From the NCBI GenBank assembly GCA_035524275.1, contig DATKPC010000090.1, positions 1-19,797 on the forward strand: a DNA stretch of 19,797 nt. Direction: 5' to 3'. The notes below the pieces were generated by a model, which saw only the letters and a list, made by a program, of their open reading frames with translations, made no database searches and was not told the DNA's origin. Of this stretch, positions 14,226 to 19,797 are shown in pieces. This stretch comes from DATKPC01 sp035524275. GTDB lineage: Bacteria > Pseudomonadota > Gammaproteobacteria > Burkholderiales > Burkholderiaceae_F. The translations under genes and the position numbers were made by a program. Every line of letters starts with the position of its first letter. The first letter of the stretch is position 1.

Positions 14226-15086
14226 ATGCCGCTGAGCCAAGTCACGCCGAGGGCGCCGCGCCGCCCGCGGCAGCCGCGCAATACGGCCGCGTCGTTCCTG
14301 CTCGCGGTGACGATGCATGCGCTGCTGTTCGCGGCGCTGTGGTTCGCGGTGCAGTGGCATACGGTCTCGGAGGACGCGCCCGCCGCGGCCGAGTTGTGGG
14401 ACGTGCCGGCGCCGCCGTCGGTCGTCGTTCCGGCGCCGCCTCCGCCGCCCCCGCCGCCGACCGTGACGAACGAGCCGGAGCGGCCCGACGCCGACATCGT
14501 CGAGAAGCAGGCGAAGGCGAAGCCGCTGCCGGAGCCCACGCCGCCTCCGCCGCCGGAGCCGGTCAAGAAGCCGGAGCCCAAGCCGGAACCGAAGCCGGAA
14601 CCGAAACCGGAACCCAAGCCCGAGCCGAAGCCGAAAGAGGAACCGAAGAAGCCGCCCGAGCCGAAGAAGGCCGACGAGCAGCGCGCGCAGCGCGACGCGG
14701 AGAAGCTGCGGCAGGCCGAGCTGGAGCGCACGCTCGCCGCCGCCACCGGCTCGGCGGGTGGATCGCCGTCCGGGACCAGCTCGACCGCGCGCGGCGGCGG
14801 CGGGCGCAGCATCGACCCGACGTACGCCGGCCTCATCAAGAACTGCATCCGGCCGAAGATCATCTTCGATCCGACCGGCGCGCCGGCCGACGCCAAGGCC
14901 ACGTTCAACGTCGACCTGCTGCCCGACGGCTCGCAGTCGGGGCCGCCACGCCTCGTAAAGCCGAGCGGCATCCCGAGCTACGACGAGGCGGTCGATCGCG
15001 CGATCCGCCGTTGCGATCCGTTCCCGCGCCAGAGCGACGGCACGGTTCCGCGGTCGATGACCCTCGACTTCCGGCCTAACGAGTGA
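14226..15086 (+). CDS. tolA: Tol-Pal system energy-transducing protein TolA
   Basis: TolA links the TolQR motor to TolB/Pal across the periplasm. The 286-residue product has an N-terminal basic tail, one membrane helix at about 23-43 (SFLLAVTMHALLFAALWFAV, His31), a long rod and a C-terminal domain with IKNCIRPKIIF and a second Cys near RRCDPFP, probably a disulfide as in TolA domain III. The rod is Pro-rich rather than the usual Ala/Lys helix: polyproline runs near 71-78 and a Lys-Pro-Glu-Pro repeat at about 115-138, then a short charged helical stretch (ADEQRAQRDAEKLRQAELER). The Ser four residues before the helix His in E. coli TolA is Ala27 here. Seven bases separate it from tolR. Confidence 0.93.
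   Translation: MPLSQVTPRAPRRPRQPRNTAASFLLAVTMHALLFAALWFAVQWHTVSEDAPAAAELWDVPAPPSVVVPAPPPPPPPPTVTNEPERPDADIVEKQAKAKPLPEPTPPPPPEPVKKPEPKPEPKPEPKPEPKPEPKPKEEPKKPPEPKKADEQRAQRDAEKLRQAELERTLAAATGSAGGSPSGTSSTARGGGGRSIDPTYAGLIKNCIRPKIIFDPTGAPADAKATFNVDLLPDGSQSGPPRLVKPSGIPSYDEAVDRAIRRCDPFPRQSDGTVPRSMTLDFRPNE
14569..14640 (+). repeat. In-frame 12-bp repeat coding for Lys-Pro-Glu-Pro in tolA
   Basis: Units of the type AAGCCGGAACCG recur about five to six times with only third-base variation, coding for a KPEP rod. The 12-base period keeps frame, so changes of copy number would shorten or lengthen the TolA rod without disrupting it. Confidence 0.8.
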
Positions 15087-15187
15087 ACGCTCCATCGATC
15101 GGACGAAGACCCTGCCGCGCGAAACGTCGAGACTTGCCGGCTCGAGGACCCTGTCCGGCCCGCCCGGCGCCGCCCCCATGCCCACGA

Positions 15188-15193
15188 TAAAAT
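15188..15193 (+). promoter_or_regulatory. Candidate -10 box directly ahead of tolB
   Basis: TAAAAT lies eight bases before the tolB ATG at 15202 in the 115-base tolA-tolB gap. If used, transcription would begin about at the start codon. No -35 consensus is visible at the usual spacing. Confidence 0.45.
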
Positions 15194-15201
15194 CCGCCCT
15201 C

Positions 15202-16512
15202 ATGAAGAACACGGTCCCTTCCGCGACGGTTCGCGCCGCGCGCGTTGCCTTCGCGCTGGCGTTGGCTATCCTCGCCGGCGTCCTGGCCCGGCCGGCATCC
15301 GCGCAGATGCGGGTCGAGATCACCGGCGTCGGTTCGCAGCAGTTCCCGGTCGCGGTCGCGAACTTCGCCTCCGACGGCAGCGCGCCGCAGGACGTGCCCG
15401 GCATCATCCGGGCGGATCTCACGCGCTCCGGGCTGTTCCGCCTCATCGATCCGGGCGCGGCGCCGATGTCGGAAGCCGTGACCGTGAACTTTCCCGACTG
15501 GAAGTCGCGCGGCGCCGATGCGCTCGCGGTGGGCTCGGTCTCGCGGCTCGCCGACGGTCGCTACGACGTCCGCTTCCGCCTCTATGACACGGTCAAGTCG
15601 GCGCAACTCGACGGCCAGGCGTACGTGAGTTCCGCGGAAGAACTTCGCCTGACCGCGCACAAGATCGCCGATCGGATCTACGAGAAGCTCACGGGCGACA
15701 AGGGCGTGTTCGCGACGCGCATCGCCTATGTCGTGCAGTTCGGCCGCGCCTCGTACGAATTGCAGATCGCCGACGCCGACGGCGCCAACCCGAAGACCGC
15801 GCTGCGCTCTCGCGAGCCGATCATCTCGCCGACCTGGGCGCCGGATGGCGACCACATCGGCTACGTGTCGTTCGAGACCGGCAAGGCCGCGGTCTACGTC
15901 CAGGCGCTCAGTTCCGGCGAACGCCACATGGTCGCGAACTATCGCGGCAGCAACAGCGCGCCGGCGTTCTCGCCCGACGGCAAGACGCTCGCGGTCGCGC
16001 TGTCCAAGGATGGCAACACCGAGATCTACGCGATGAACGTCGACGGGTCCAACCTGCGCCGCCTGACGCAGAATGCCGCGATCGACACCGAGCCGGTGTT
16101 CTCGCCCGACGGCGGCAGCATCTATTTCACGTCGGATCGCGGCGGGCTGCCGCAGATCTACCGGATGTCGGCGAGCGGCGGCGACGCCACGCGGATCACG
16201 TTCAACGGCGACTACAACATTACCCCGCGGATCAGCCCGGACGGCAAGACGCTCGCCTACGTCTCCCGCCGCAACGGGCTGTTCCAGGTCGAAGTGCTCG
16301 ACCTGGCGACGGCGCAGGAACTTACCGTGACCGATACGGTCCACGACGAATCGCCGAGCTTCGCGCCCAACGGGCGCCTGCTGCTTTACGCGACCGAAGT
16401 GGGAGGGCGCGGCATCCTCGCGTCCGCCTCGGTCGATGGTCGCGTGCGAACCCGCCTGACCGGCCCGAACGGCGATGTTCGCGAGCCCACGTGGGGCCCT
16501 TTCTCAAAATAG
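15202..16512 (+). CDS. tolB: Tol-Pal system periplasmic beta-propeller protein TolB
   Basis: TolB is a soluble periplasmic protein that binds Pal and, through its N-terminus, TolA, and so controls whether Pal is free to bind peptidoglycan. The 436-residue product has a signal peptide ending ASA-Q at 34/35. An N-terminal alpha/beta domain follows (VEITGVGSQQFPVAVANF, GIIRADLTRSGLFRLID, LRLTAHKIADRIYEKLTG). A propeller of repeated SPDGKTLA-type blades completes it (SPTWAPDGDHIGYVSF, APAFSPDGKTLAV, EPVFSPDGGSIYFTSDRGG, TPRISPDGKTLAYV, SPSFAPNGRLLLYATE), ending in REPTWGPF. Whole-length similarity to betaproteobacterial TolB is strong from memory. An in-frame ATG at 15178 would place the -10-like box inside the gene, so 15202 is preferred. 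No Shine-Dalgarno site precedes it. Confidence 0.97.
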   Translation: MKNTVPSATVRAARVAFALALAILAGVLARPASAQMRVEITGVGSQQFPVAVANFASDGSAPQDVPGIIRADLTRSGLFRLIDPGAAPMSEAVTVNFPDWKSRGADALAVGSVSRLADGRYDVRFRLYDTVKSAQLDGQAYVSSAEELRLTAHKIADRIYEKLTGDKGVFATRIAYVVQFGRASYELQIADADGANPKTALRSREPIISPTWAPDGDHIGYVSFETGKAAVYVQALSSGERHMVANYRGSNSAPAFSPDGKTLAVALSKDGNTEIYAMNVDGSNLRRLTQNAAIDTEPVFSPDGGSIYFTSDRGGLPQIYRMSASGGDATRITFNGDYNITPRISPDGKTLAYVSRRNGLFQVEVLDLATAQELTVTDTVHDESPSFAPNGRLLLYATEVGGRGILASASVDGRVRTRLTGPNGDVREPTWGPFSK

Positions 16513-16525
16513 CGGAGGTCTTAAG

Positions 16526-17065
16526 ATGATATCGGTCCGAACACTGACCCTGGTCGCCTGCACGGCGGTTTTCGCCGTCGGGTGCTCCAGCACGAAGCTG
16601 CAGGAAAAGCCAGCGCCGGTGACCGAGGCCGCACCCAAGTCGGCGCCGACCCAGCCGGCACCGCAAACGGGCGCCGTGACGCCGGTGGAGACCGCGCCGA
16701 TGGCCATGGACCCGCTCAACGATCCGAAGGGCGCGCTCGCGAACCGCAGCGTCTACTTCGATTTCGACAGCTCGTCGGTGAAGCCGGAATCGCAAGGCGT
16801 CATCGAGGCCCATGGCCGCTACCTGGCGTCGAACAAGGGTCGCCACGTGACGGTCGAAGGCAACTGCGACGAGCGCGGCGGCCGCGAATACAACCTGGCG
16901 CTCGGCCAGCGCCGCGCCGACGCGGTTCGCCAGCGCCTGACGCTGCTCGGCGCCACGGACGCGCAGATCGAGTCGATCAGCAACGGCAAGGAAAAGCCGC
17001 GCGCGATGGGCCACGACGAAGCGGCCTGGGCCGAGAATCGCCGCGCCGACATCGTCTACCGCTGA
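16526..17065 (+). CDS. pal: Peptidoglycan-associated outer membrane lipoprotein Pal
   Basis: Pal anchors the outer membrane to peptidoglycan and is released or recruited by TolB at the septum. The 179-residue protein has the lipobox AVGC with Cys20, a Pro/Ala/Thr-rich tether to about residue 60, and an OmpA-like peptidoglycan-binding domain: VYFDFDSSSVKPE (77-89), VEGNCDERGGREYNLALGQR (110-129) and the terminal ENRRADIVYR. GGAGG at 16514-16518 with seven-base spacing to the ATG is the clearest ribosome-binding site of the operon, which fits a highly expressed lipoprotein. The gene starts 13 bases after tolB. A GC hairpin at 17072-17100 follows the stop and may separate its mRNA from cpoB. Confidence 0.97.
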   Translation: MISVRTLTLVACTAVFAVGCSSTKLQEKPAPVTEAAPKSAPTQPAPQTGAVTPVETAPMAMDPLNDPKGALANRSVYFDFDSSSVKPESQGVIEAHGRYLASNKGRHVTVEGNCDERGGREYNLALGQRRADAVRQRLTLLGATDAQIESISNGKEKPRAMGHDEAAWAENRRADIVYR

Positions 17066-17071
17066 GCGGAG

Positions 17072-17100
17072 GCGGGGCACCGGCGGGACCGGCGCCCCGC
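17072..17100 (+). other. Stable hairpin between pal and cpoB
   Basis: Arms of 7 bp (GCGGGGC/GCCCCGC) plus 4 bp (CCGG/CCGG) with one A/C mismatch enclose a 5-base loop. It begins seven bases after the pal stop. No T-run follows, so it is more likely an mRNA 3'-end or processing structure than an intrinsic terminator; it could help pal mRNA outlast the rest. Confidence 0.45.
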
Positions 17101-17184
17101 TCGACGAGGATCCGGGTCGCGCGCCGCGCCGCGGGCTCCACCGCGGCGACCGGCGCGCATTGCATTTGAGGGGAGCAGGAAGCG

Positions 17185-18021
17185 ATGCGTGACATATTCC
17201 CGAACCGATGGCAGGCCGGCACATTTACCAAGGGTGCACGGTGGTCCGCCCTGCTCGCCCCCGTCGTCGCGTTGGCCGCGACGCTCGGCGCCGCCGGCAG
17301 CGCGCAGGCCGCGCTGTTCGGCGACGACGAGGCGCGCAAGGCGATCCTCGACCTGCGCCAGCAGGTCTCGGATCTCGCGACGAAGGATCAGCAGCAGATC
17401 TCCGACCTCGGCAAGCGTCTCGATCGGCTCGAAGCGGGCCAGAGCGGACAGCTCGAGCTCGCGAGCCAGATCGACGCGCTGCGCCAGGACATCGCGAAGC
17501 TGCGCGGGCAGGTCGAGCAGCTCACGAACGACGTCGCGACGCTGCAGCGGCGCGACAAGGACCTTTATACGGACCTGGATGCGCGCCTGAAGAAGCTCGA
17601 ACCGCAGAGCGTCACCGTCGACGGCCGCGCGACGCAGATCGACCGCGGCGAGCAGTCGGCGTACGACACGGCGCTGTCGCAGTTTCGCGCCAGCGATTTC
17701 CGCACGGCCGTGACGAGCCTGCAGAATTTCGTCGCGCGCTACCCGGATTCGCCGTTCGCGCCGTCGGCGCAGTACTGGCTGGGCAGTTCGTACTACGCGC
17801 TGAAGGACTACAAGTCCGCGATCACCGCGCAGCAGGTCGTCGTCGATCGCTACGGCGACTCGCCGCGGGCACCGGAGGCGCTGCTCAACATTGCCGCGAG
17901 CCAGGTCGAGCTGAACGACCGCGCCAAGGCGCGCGTGACGCTCAACCGGATCGTCAAGGACTTCCCCGACTCCGACGCGTCGAAGCTCGCGAAGGAGCGC
18001 CTCGCGTCGCTCGGGCGCTGA
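17185..18021 (+). CDS. cpoB: Cell division coordinator CpoB (YbgF)
   Basis: CpoB is a periplasmic protein that binds TolA and coordinates PBP1B peptidoglycan synthesis with Tol-driven outer-membrane constriction. The 278-residue product has a long signal peptide with cleavage near AQA-AL (42/43). A coiled-coil region with regular L/I/Q heptads follows from about 50 to 120 (ILDLRQQVSDLATKDQQQIS, DIAKLRGQVEQLTNDVATLQ). A C-terminal TPR domain from about 153 contains AYDTALSQFRASDFRTAV, APSAQYWLGSSYYALKDYKS and PEALLNIAASQVELNDRAKA. GGGGAG and AGGA just upstream support the ATG at 17185. It is the last tol gene here; a hairpin at 18052-18070 follows its stop. Confidence 0.95.
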   Translation: MRDIFPNRWQAGTFTKGARWSALLAPVVALAATLGAAGSAQAALFGDDEARKAILDLRQQVSDLATKDQQQISDLGKRLDRLEAGQSGQLELASQIDALRQDIAKLRGQVEQLTNDVATLQRRDKDLYTDLDARLKKLEPQSVTVDGRATQIDRGEQSAYDTALSQFRASDFRTAVTSLQNFVARYPDSPFAPSAQYWLGSSYYALKDYKSAITAQQVVVDRYGDSPRAPEALLNIAASQVELNDRAKARVTLNRIVKDFPDSDASKLAKERLASLGR

Positions 18022-18051
18022 CCGGCGAATGCGGTCGGTGACGGGCCCGAC

Positions 18052-18070
18052 GGCCCGCCACCGGCGGGCC
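18052..18070 (+). terminator. Hairpin at the end of the tol-pal operon
   Basis: Perfect 8-bp arms GGCCCGCC/GGCGGGCC with an ACC loop lie 30 bases after the cpoB stop. What follows is CCTATAATTT, not a clean T-run, so intrinsic termination is uncertain. The stem ends two bases before the TATAAT assigned to the tRNA. Confidence 0.45.
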
Positions 18071-18072
18071 CC

Positions 18073-18078
18073 TATAAT
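18073..18078 (+). promoter_or_regulatory. Consensus -10 box for tRNA-Lys
   Basis: TATAAT is a perfect sigma-70 -10 hexamer, 54 bases before the tRNA. It predicts a start near 18085 and a precursor with about 48 bases of 5' leader. No good -35 match is visible; that position falls in the hairpin stem at 18052-18070. Confidence 0.65.
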
Positions 18079-18132
18079 TTCGGGTTGCACGGCGTGTGCC
18101 GCCCGCCTGCCATCGCGGCGGCGGGCGCGGTC

Positions 18133-18208
18133 GGGTCGTTAGCTCAGTCGGTAGAGCAGCGGACTTTTAATCCGTTGGTCGCAGGTTCAAGTCCTGCACG
18201 GCCCACCA
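18133..18208 (+). tRNA. tRNA-Lys (anticodon UUU) with encoded CCA
   Basis: A complete cloverleaf can be folded: acceptor GGGTCGT pairs with ACGGCCC (one G-U pair), D arm GCTC/GAGC, anticodon stem GCGGA/TCCGT, loop CTTTTAA with anticodon TTT, T arm GCAGG/CCTGC around TTCAAGT, discriminator A and encoded CCA. It reads AAA and AAG codons. The 3' half is the probable attachment site of the integrase gene that follows. Confidence 0.97.
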
Positions 18209-18306
18209 GAAAAATCAAAACGTTACGGCATTTTGTTCCGTTGGAGTCCGTCCCAAAGGCGCCTCCAGGTACAAAATGGGTACAGTCGCCGCGCGCGAGG
18301 GCGCTC
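18186..18306 (+). other. Probable attL region of an element integrated in tRNA-Lys
   Basis: The tRNA 3' end is followed within 100 bases by a tyrosine recombinase reading away from it, the standard layout of elements that integrate at a tRNA and restore its 3' end. The crossover would lie in the T-arm/acceptor part of the tRNA. From 18209 the sequence becomes A/T-richer (AAAAATCAAAACG...) than the chromosome. The matching attR repeat must lie to the right of the window, so the limits are not fixed. Confidence 0.65.
18268..18284 (+). repeat. Direct repeat GGTACA before the integrase gene
   Basis: Two GGTACA hexamers at 18268-18273 and 18279-18284 are separated by AAATG. Repeated short sites beside an integrase gene can be arm-type recombinase or excisionase binding sites; here this is inference from position. 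Confidence 0.4.
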
Positions 18307-19407
18307 ATGGCGACGCTCGTAAGGAGTCCATCTGGAAAGTGGAAGGCGGTCATCCGGCGGAACGGCTGGCCGACGACGGCGAGGAGCTTTCGCACCCGCC
18401 GGGACGCCGAGGATTGGGCCCGCCGCGCCGAGGACGAGATGGTTCGCGGCCTCTTCATCTGCCGCAATGCTTGCGAGCGCGTGACGGTCGCCGAGGCCTT
18501 CGATCGCTATGCGCGCGAAATATCAACGCAGAAGAAAGCCAGCACCCGACTTCGCGAGGTTCCCCGCATCGGCACACTCGCTGCGCACTTCGGGAAGTAT
18601 TCGCTTGCCGCTGTCACCCCGGAACTCGTCGCGGCATTTCGGGACCGACGGCTCGCCGACGGCAAGGCAAACAACACGGTCCGGCTGGAACTCGCGCTGC
18701 TCGGGCATCTGTTTACGATCGCCATGAAAGAGTGGCATCTTGGCTTGCAACTCAACCCGCTGGCGAACATTCGAAAGCCGAGTCCAGGGCCGGGCCGCAA
18801 TCGGCGGTTGGTCGCGGATGAGCAACAGCGCCTGCTCGCCGCAGTCTCCGCGCACAGCAATCCCATGCTTGGGTGGATCGTCCGGCTGGCAATCGAAACC
18901 GGCATGCGCCAGTCCGAGATTGTGAATCTGCGCCTTGACCAAGTCGACTTGGGCCGTCGCGTCGTGCGACTGACTGACACGAAGAACGACTCGGCACGTA
19001 CCGTACCACTGTCGAAAGGCGCGGTCGACATCCTCGAGGCCGCACTCTCGAATCCTGTGCGACCGAAGGGTGTCGAGCTGGTTTTCTTCGGAGAGCCGGG
19101 CCGACAAGGAAAGCGGAGGCCGTACCAATTCCTGAAGGTTTGGGGAGAGATACGCAAACGCATAGGCATCGTCGACCTTCATTTCCACGACTTGCGGCAC
19201 GAGGCTATCAGCCGATTGGTCGAGGGTGGCTTGTCTGATCAAGAGGTCGCGGCAATCAGCCGACACAAGTCCATGCAGATGCTCAAGCGGTACACGCACC
19301 TAAGGGCCGAGGATCTCATCGAAAAATTGGACCGACTGCGGGTCGTCGGGTTAGCTCACGGCCACCCTTCGGCCAGCGGAATCAGCCGCTCGGATCCACA
19401 GCGCTGA
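18307..19407 (+). CDS. Tyrosine recombinase (site-specific integrase of a tRNA-Lys element)
   Basis: A 366-residue phage-type integrase that would insert and excise an element at the neighbouring tRNA-Lys. An N-terminal arm-binding part (VRSPSGKWKAVIRRNGWPTT, SFRTRRDAEDWARRAEDEMV), a SAM-like core-binding region (about 60-160) and the catalytic domain are all present. Active-site residues are visible: Arg in ETGMRQSEI, Lys in TDTKNDSARTVPLS, His-x-x-Arg in HFHDLRHEAISRL, His in ISRHKS and the nucleophile Tyr in LKRYTHL. The ATG at 18307 starts at the usual point before the N-terminal domain; the open frame extends upstream through the tRNA, which cannot be coding. Base and codon use are clearly less GC-rich than in the tol genes, as expected for transferred DNA. 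It appears intact. Confidence 0.95.
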   Translation: MATLVRSPSGKWKAVIRRNGWPTTARSFRTRRDAEDWARRAEDEMVRGLFICRNACERVTVAEAFDRYAREISTQKKASTRLREVPRIGTLAAHFGKYSLAAVTPELVAAFRDRRLADGKANNTVRLELALLGHLFTIAMKEWHLGLQLNPLANIRKPSPGPGRNRRLVADEQQRLLAAVSAHSNPMLGWIVRLAIETGMRQSEIVNLRLDQVDLGRRVVRLTDTKNDSARTVPLSKGAVDILEAALSNPVRPKGVELVFFGEPGRQGKRRPYQFLKVWGEIRKRIGIVDLHFHDLRHEAISRLVEGGLSDQEVAAISRHKSMQMLKRYTHLRAEDLIEKLDRLRVVGLAHGHPSASGISRSDPQR

Positions 19408-19479
19408 CTCCACGAGCGGGTAGCGCGCGCAACCGCAATACGTCGGGAAGACCACTGCTCGCACAGGTCCGCCGTTAGG

Positions 19480-19502
19480 AAAAAAACGGCGCCACAGCGC
19501 CG
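19480..19502 (-). terminator. Leftward Rho-independent terminator without an obvious gene
   Basis: On the minus strand a 6-bp stem CGGCGC/GCGCCG with a 4-base loop is followed directly by seven T residues (seven A at 19480-19486 on the + strand). This is the best intrinsic terminator in the window by T-run. It faces a transcript coming from the right. It does not serve the integrase, which reads the other way. Confidence 0.65.
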
Positions 19503-19625
19503 CTCCCGAGTCTTGGCATCGGGACGAAACGGCGCATCCGCCTTCGCTTTGCAATTCCGGCACGGAGCGTCGGCGGGCGAAAACGCACCGGCTGCGCGGT
19601 CCGCGTGCCGCTCGGCGCCACCGCA

Positions 19626-19673
19626 AATCATTCCGCATGGGTGACGCTGGCTCACCCGCTGGCCCGGATGATT
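19626..19673. other. Nested inverted repeat (structured RNA or recombination-site candidate)
   Basis: Outer arms AATCATTCCG (19626-19635) and CGGATGATT (19665-19673) pair over nine bases with one bulged T. Inside them GGGTGA (19639-19644) and TCACCC (19652-19657) form a second 6-bp stem with a 7-base loop. Together they make a two-part hairpin of 48 bases upstream of the leftward terminator at 19480-19502. Confidence 0.5.
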
Positions 19674-19768
19674 CACCACAACAAAAACCGGTGCCGCCCG
19701 AACGACGGCGCAAAGACGGACCCCTTTCGTTGATTTGCCATTCGATTCATCTACTTAGGAGCATGGAA

Positions 19769-19797
19769 ATGAAGAAGATCTTGATCGTTCTGGGTGC
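19769..19797 (+). CDS. Start of an unidentified gene, probably an exported protein (cut by window end)
   Basis: Only nine codons are visible: MKKILIVLG, then two bases. The Lys-Lys start followed by a hydrophobic run is typical of a signal peptide, but nothing more can be said of its role. AGGAG at 19757-19761 lies seven bases before this ATG. An in-frame ATG at 19763 is only one base after that site and is therefore less likely. The leader is A/T-richer than the surrounding chromosome. It is either the first cargo gene of the tRNA-Lys element or a host gene beyond it. Confidence 0.7.

Larger units (their letters stand above)
19408..19768. other. 361-base region after the integrase without a convincing gene
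   Basis: Short ORFs on the minus strand (up to about 120 codons between 19351 and 19713) run through the hairpin and T-run at 19480-19502 and overlap the integrase end; I do not accept them. The region contains a leftward terminator-like hairpin and a nested inverted repeat, both listed separately, and becomes A/T-richer just before the last gene. Confidence 0.65.

Noticed and set aside
16860..16885. Cys in the peptidoglycan-binding motif of Pal (GNCDERG) as an anomaly
   Set aside because: As I recall, the NCDERG variant occurs in Pal proteins of other proteobacteria, so it is not unusual.
18085..18306. N-terminal extension of the integrase frame upstream of 18307
   Set aside because: The open frame passes through the complete tRNA-Lys gene, so it is not coding there.
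19351..19713. Small minus-strand ORFs after the integrase, including one with several Cys residues
   Set aside because: They run through the hairpin with the seven-T run at 19480-19502 and into the end of the integrase gene, lack ribosome-binding sites and match no family I know.

Overview
The window is dense, very GC-rich chromosomal DNA of a Gram-negative proteobacterium. It carries the tol-pal envelope operon, lipoproteins, a TonB-dependent receptor and ruvB. The TolB and Pal sequences look betaproteobacterial (Burkholderiales-like) to me; this placement is a judgement from remembered family sequences, not a search.

Layout, left to right. (1) 1-1091: ruvB on the + strand, preceded by an inverted repeat cut by the window edge. 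(2) 1170-2324: a + strand lipoprotein with a transglutaminase-like Cys-His-Asp domain followed by TPR-type helices. (3) 2445-12342: a leftward block. Read in its own direction it holds a peptide-type ABC importer (substrate-binding lipoprotein, two permeases, one fused double ATPase), then a 315-base gap and a TonB-dependent outer-membrane receptor that ends at a double hairpin terminator. (4) 12493-18021: ybgC, tolQ, tolR, tolA, tolB, pal and cpoB on the + strand in canonical order. (5) 18133-18208: tRNA-Lys(UUU) with encoded CCA. (6) 18307-19407: a tyrosine recombinase reading away from the tRNA, then 361 bases with no convincing gene but with RNA-like hairpins, then the first nine codons of a further gene at the right edge.

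How it fits together. In Pseudomonas the order is ruvA-ruvB-ybgC-tolQRAB-oprL(pal)-ybgF(cpoB)-queE-queC-tRNA-Lys. Here both ends of that ancient neighbourhood are kept. The ruvB-ybgC junction is split by about 11.4 kb, mostly a leftward uptake module, queE/queC are absent before the tRNA, and the tRNA-Lys carries an integrase. Receptor and ABC importer could form one outer-to-inner-membrane uptake route, but the ligand cannot be read from sequence. TolQRA-TolB-Pal-CpoB forms the trans-envelope complex that draws in the outer membrane at division.

The most unusual item is a 17-bp tandem repeat at 8994-9061, in front of the second permease. Each copy carries an ATG, and the six-codon mini-ORF it opens ends in a TGA that overlaps the next copy's ATG, giving a chain of three mini-ORFs that runs directly into the real gene. 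Other points are -10 boxes placed so close to the ybgC and tolB starts that leaderless mRNAs are possible, and an orphan leftward terminator plus a nested hairpin in the island DNA after the integrase.
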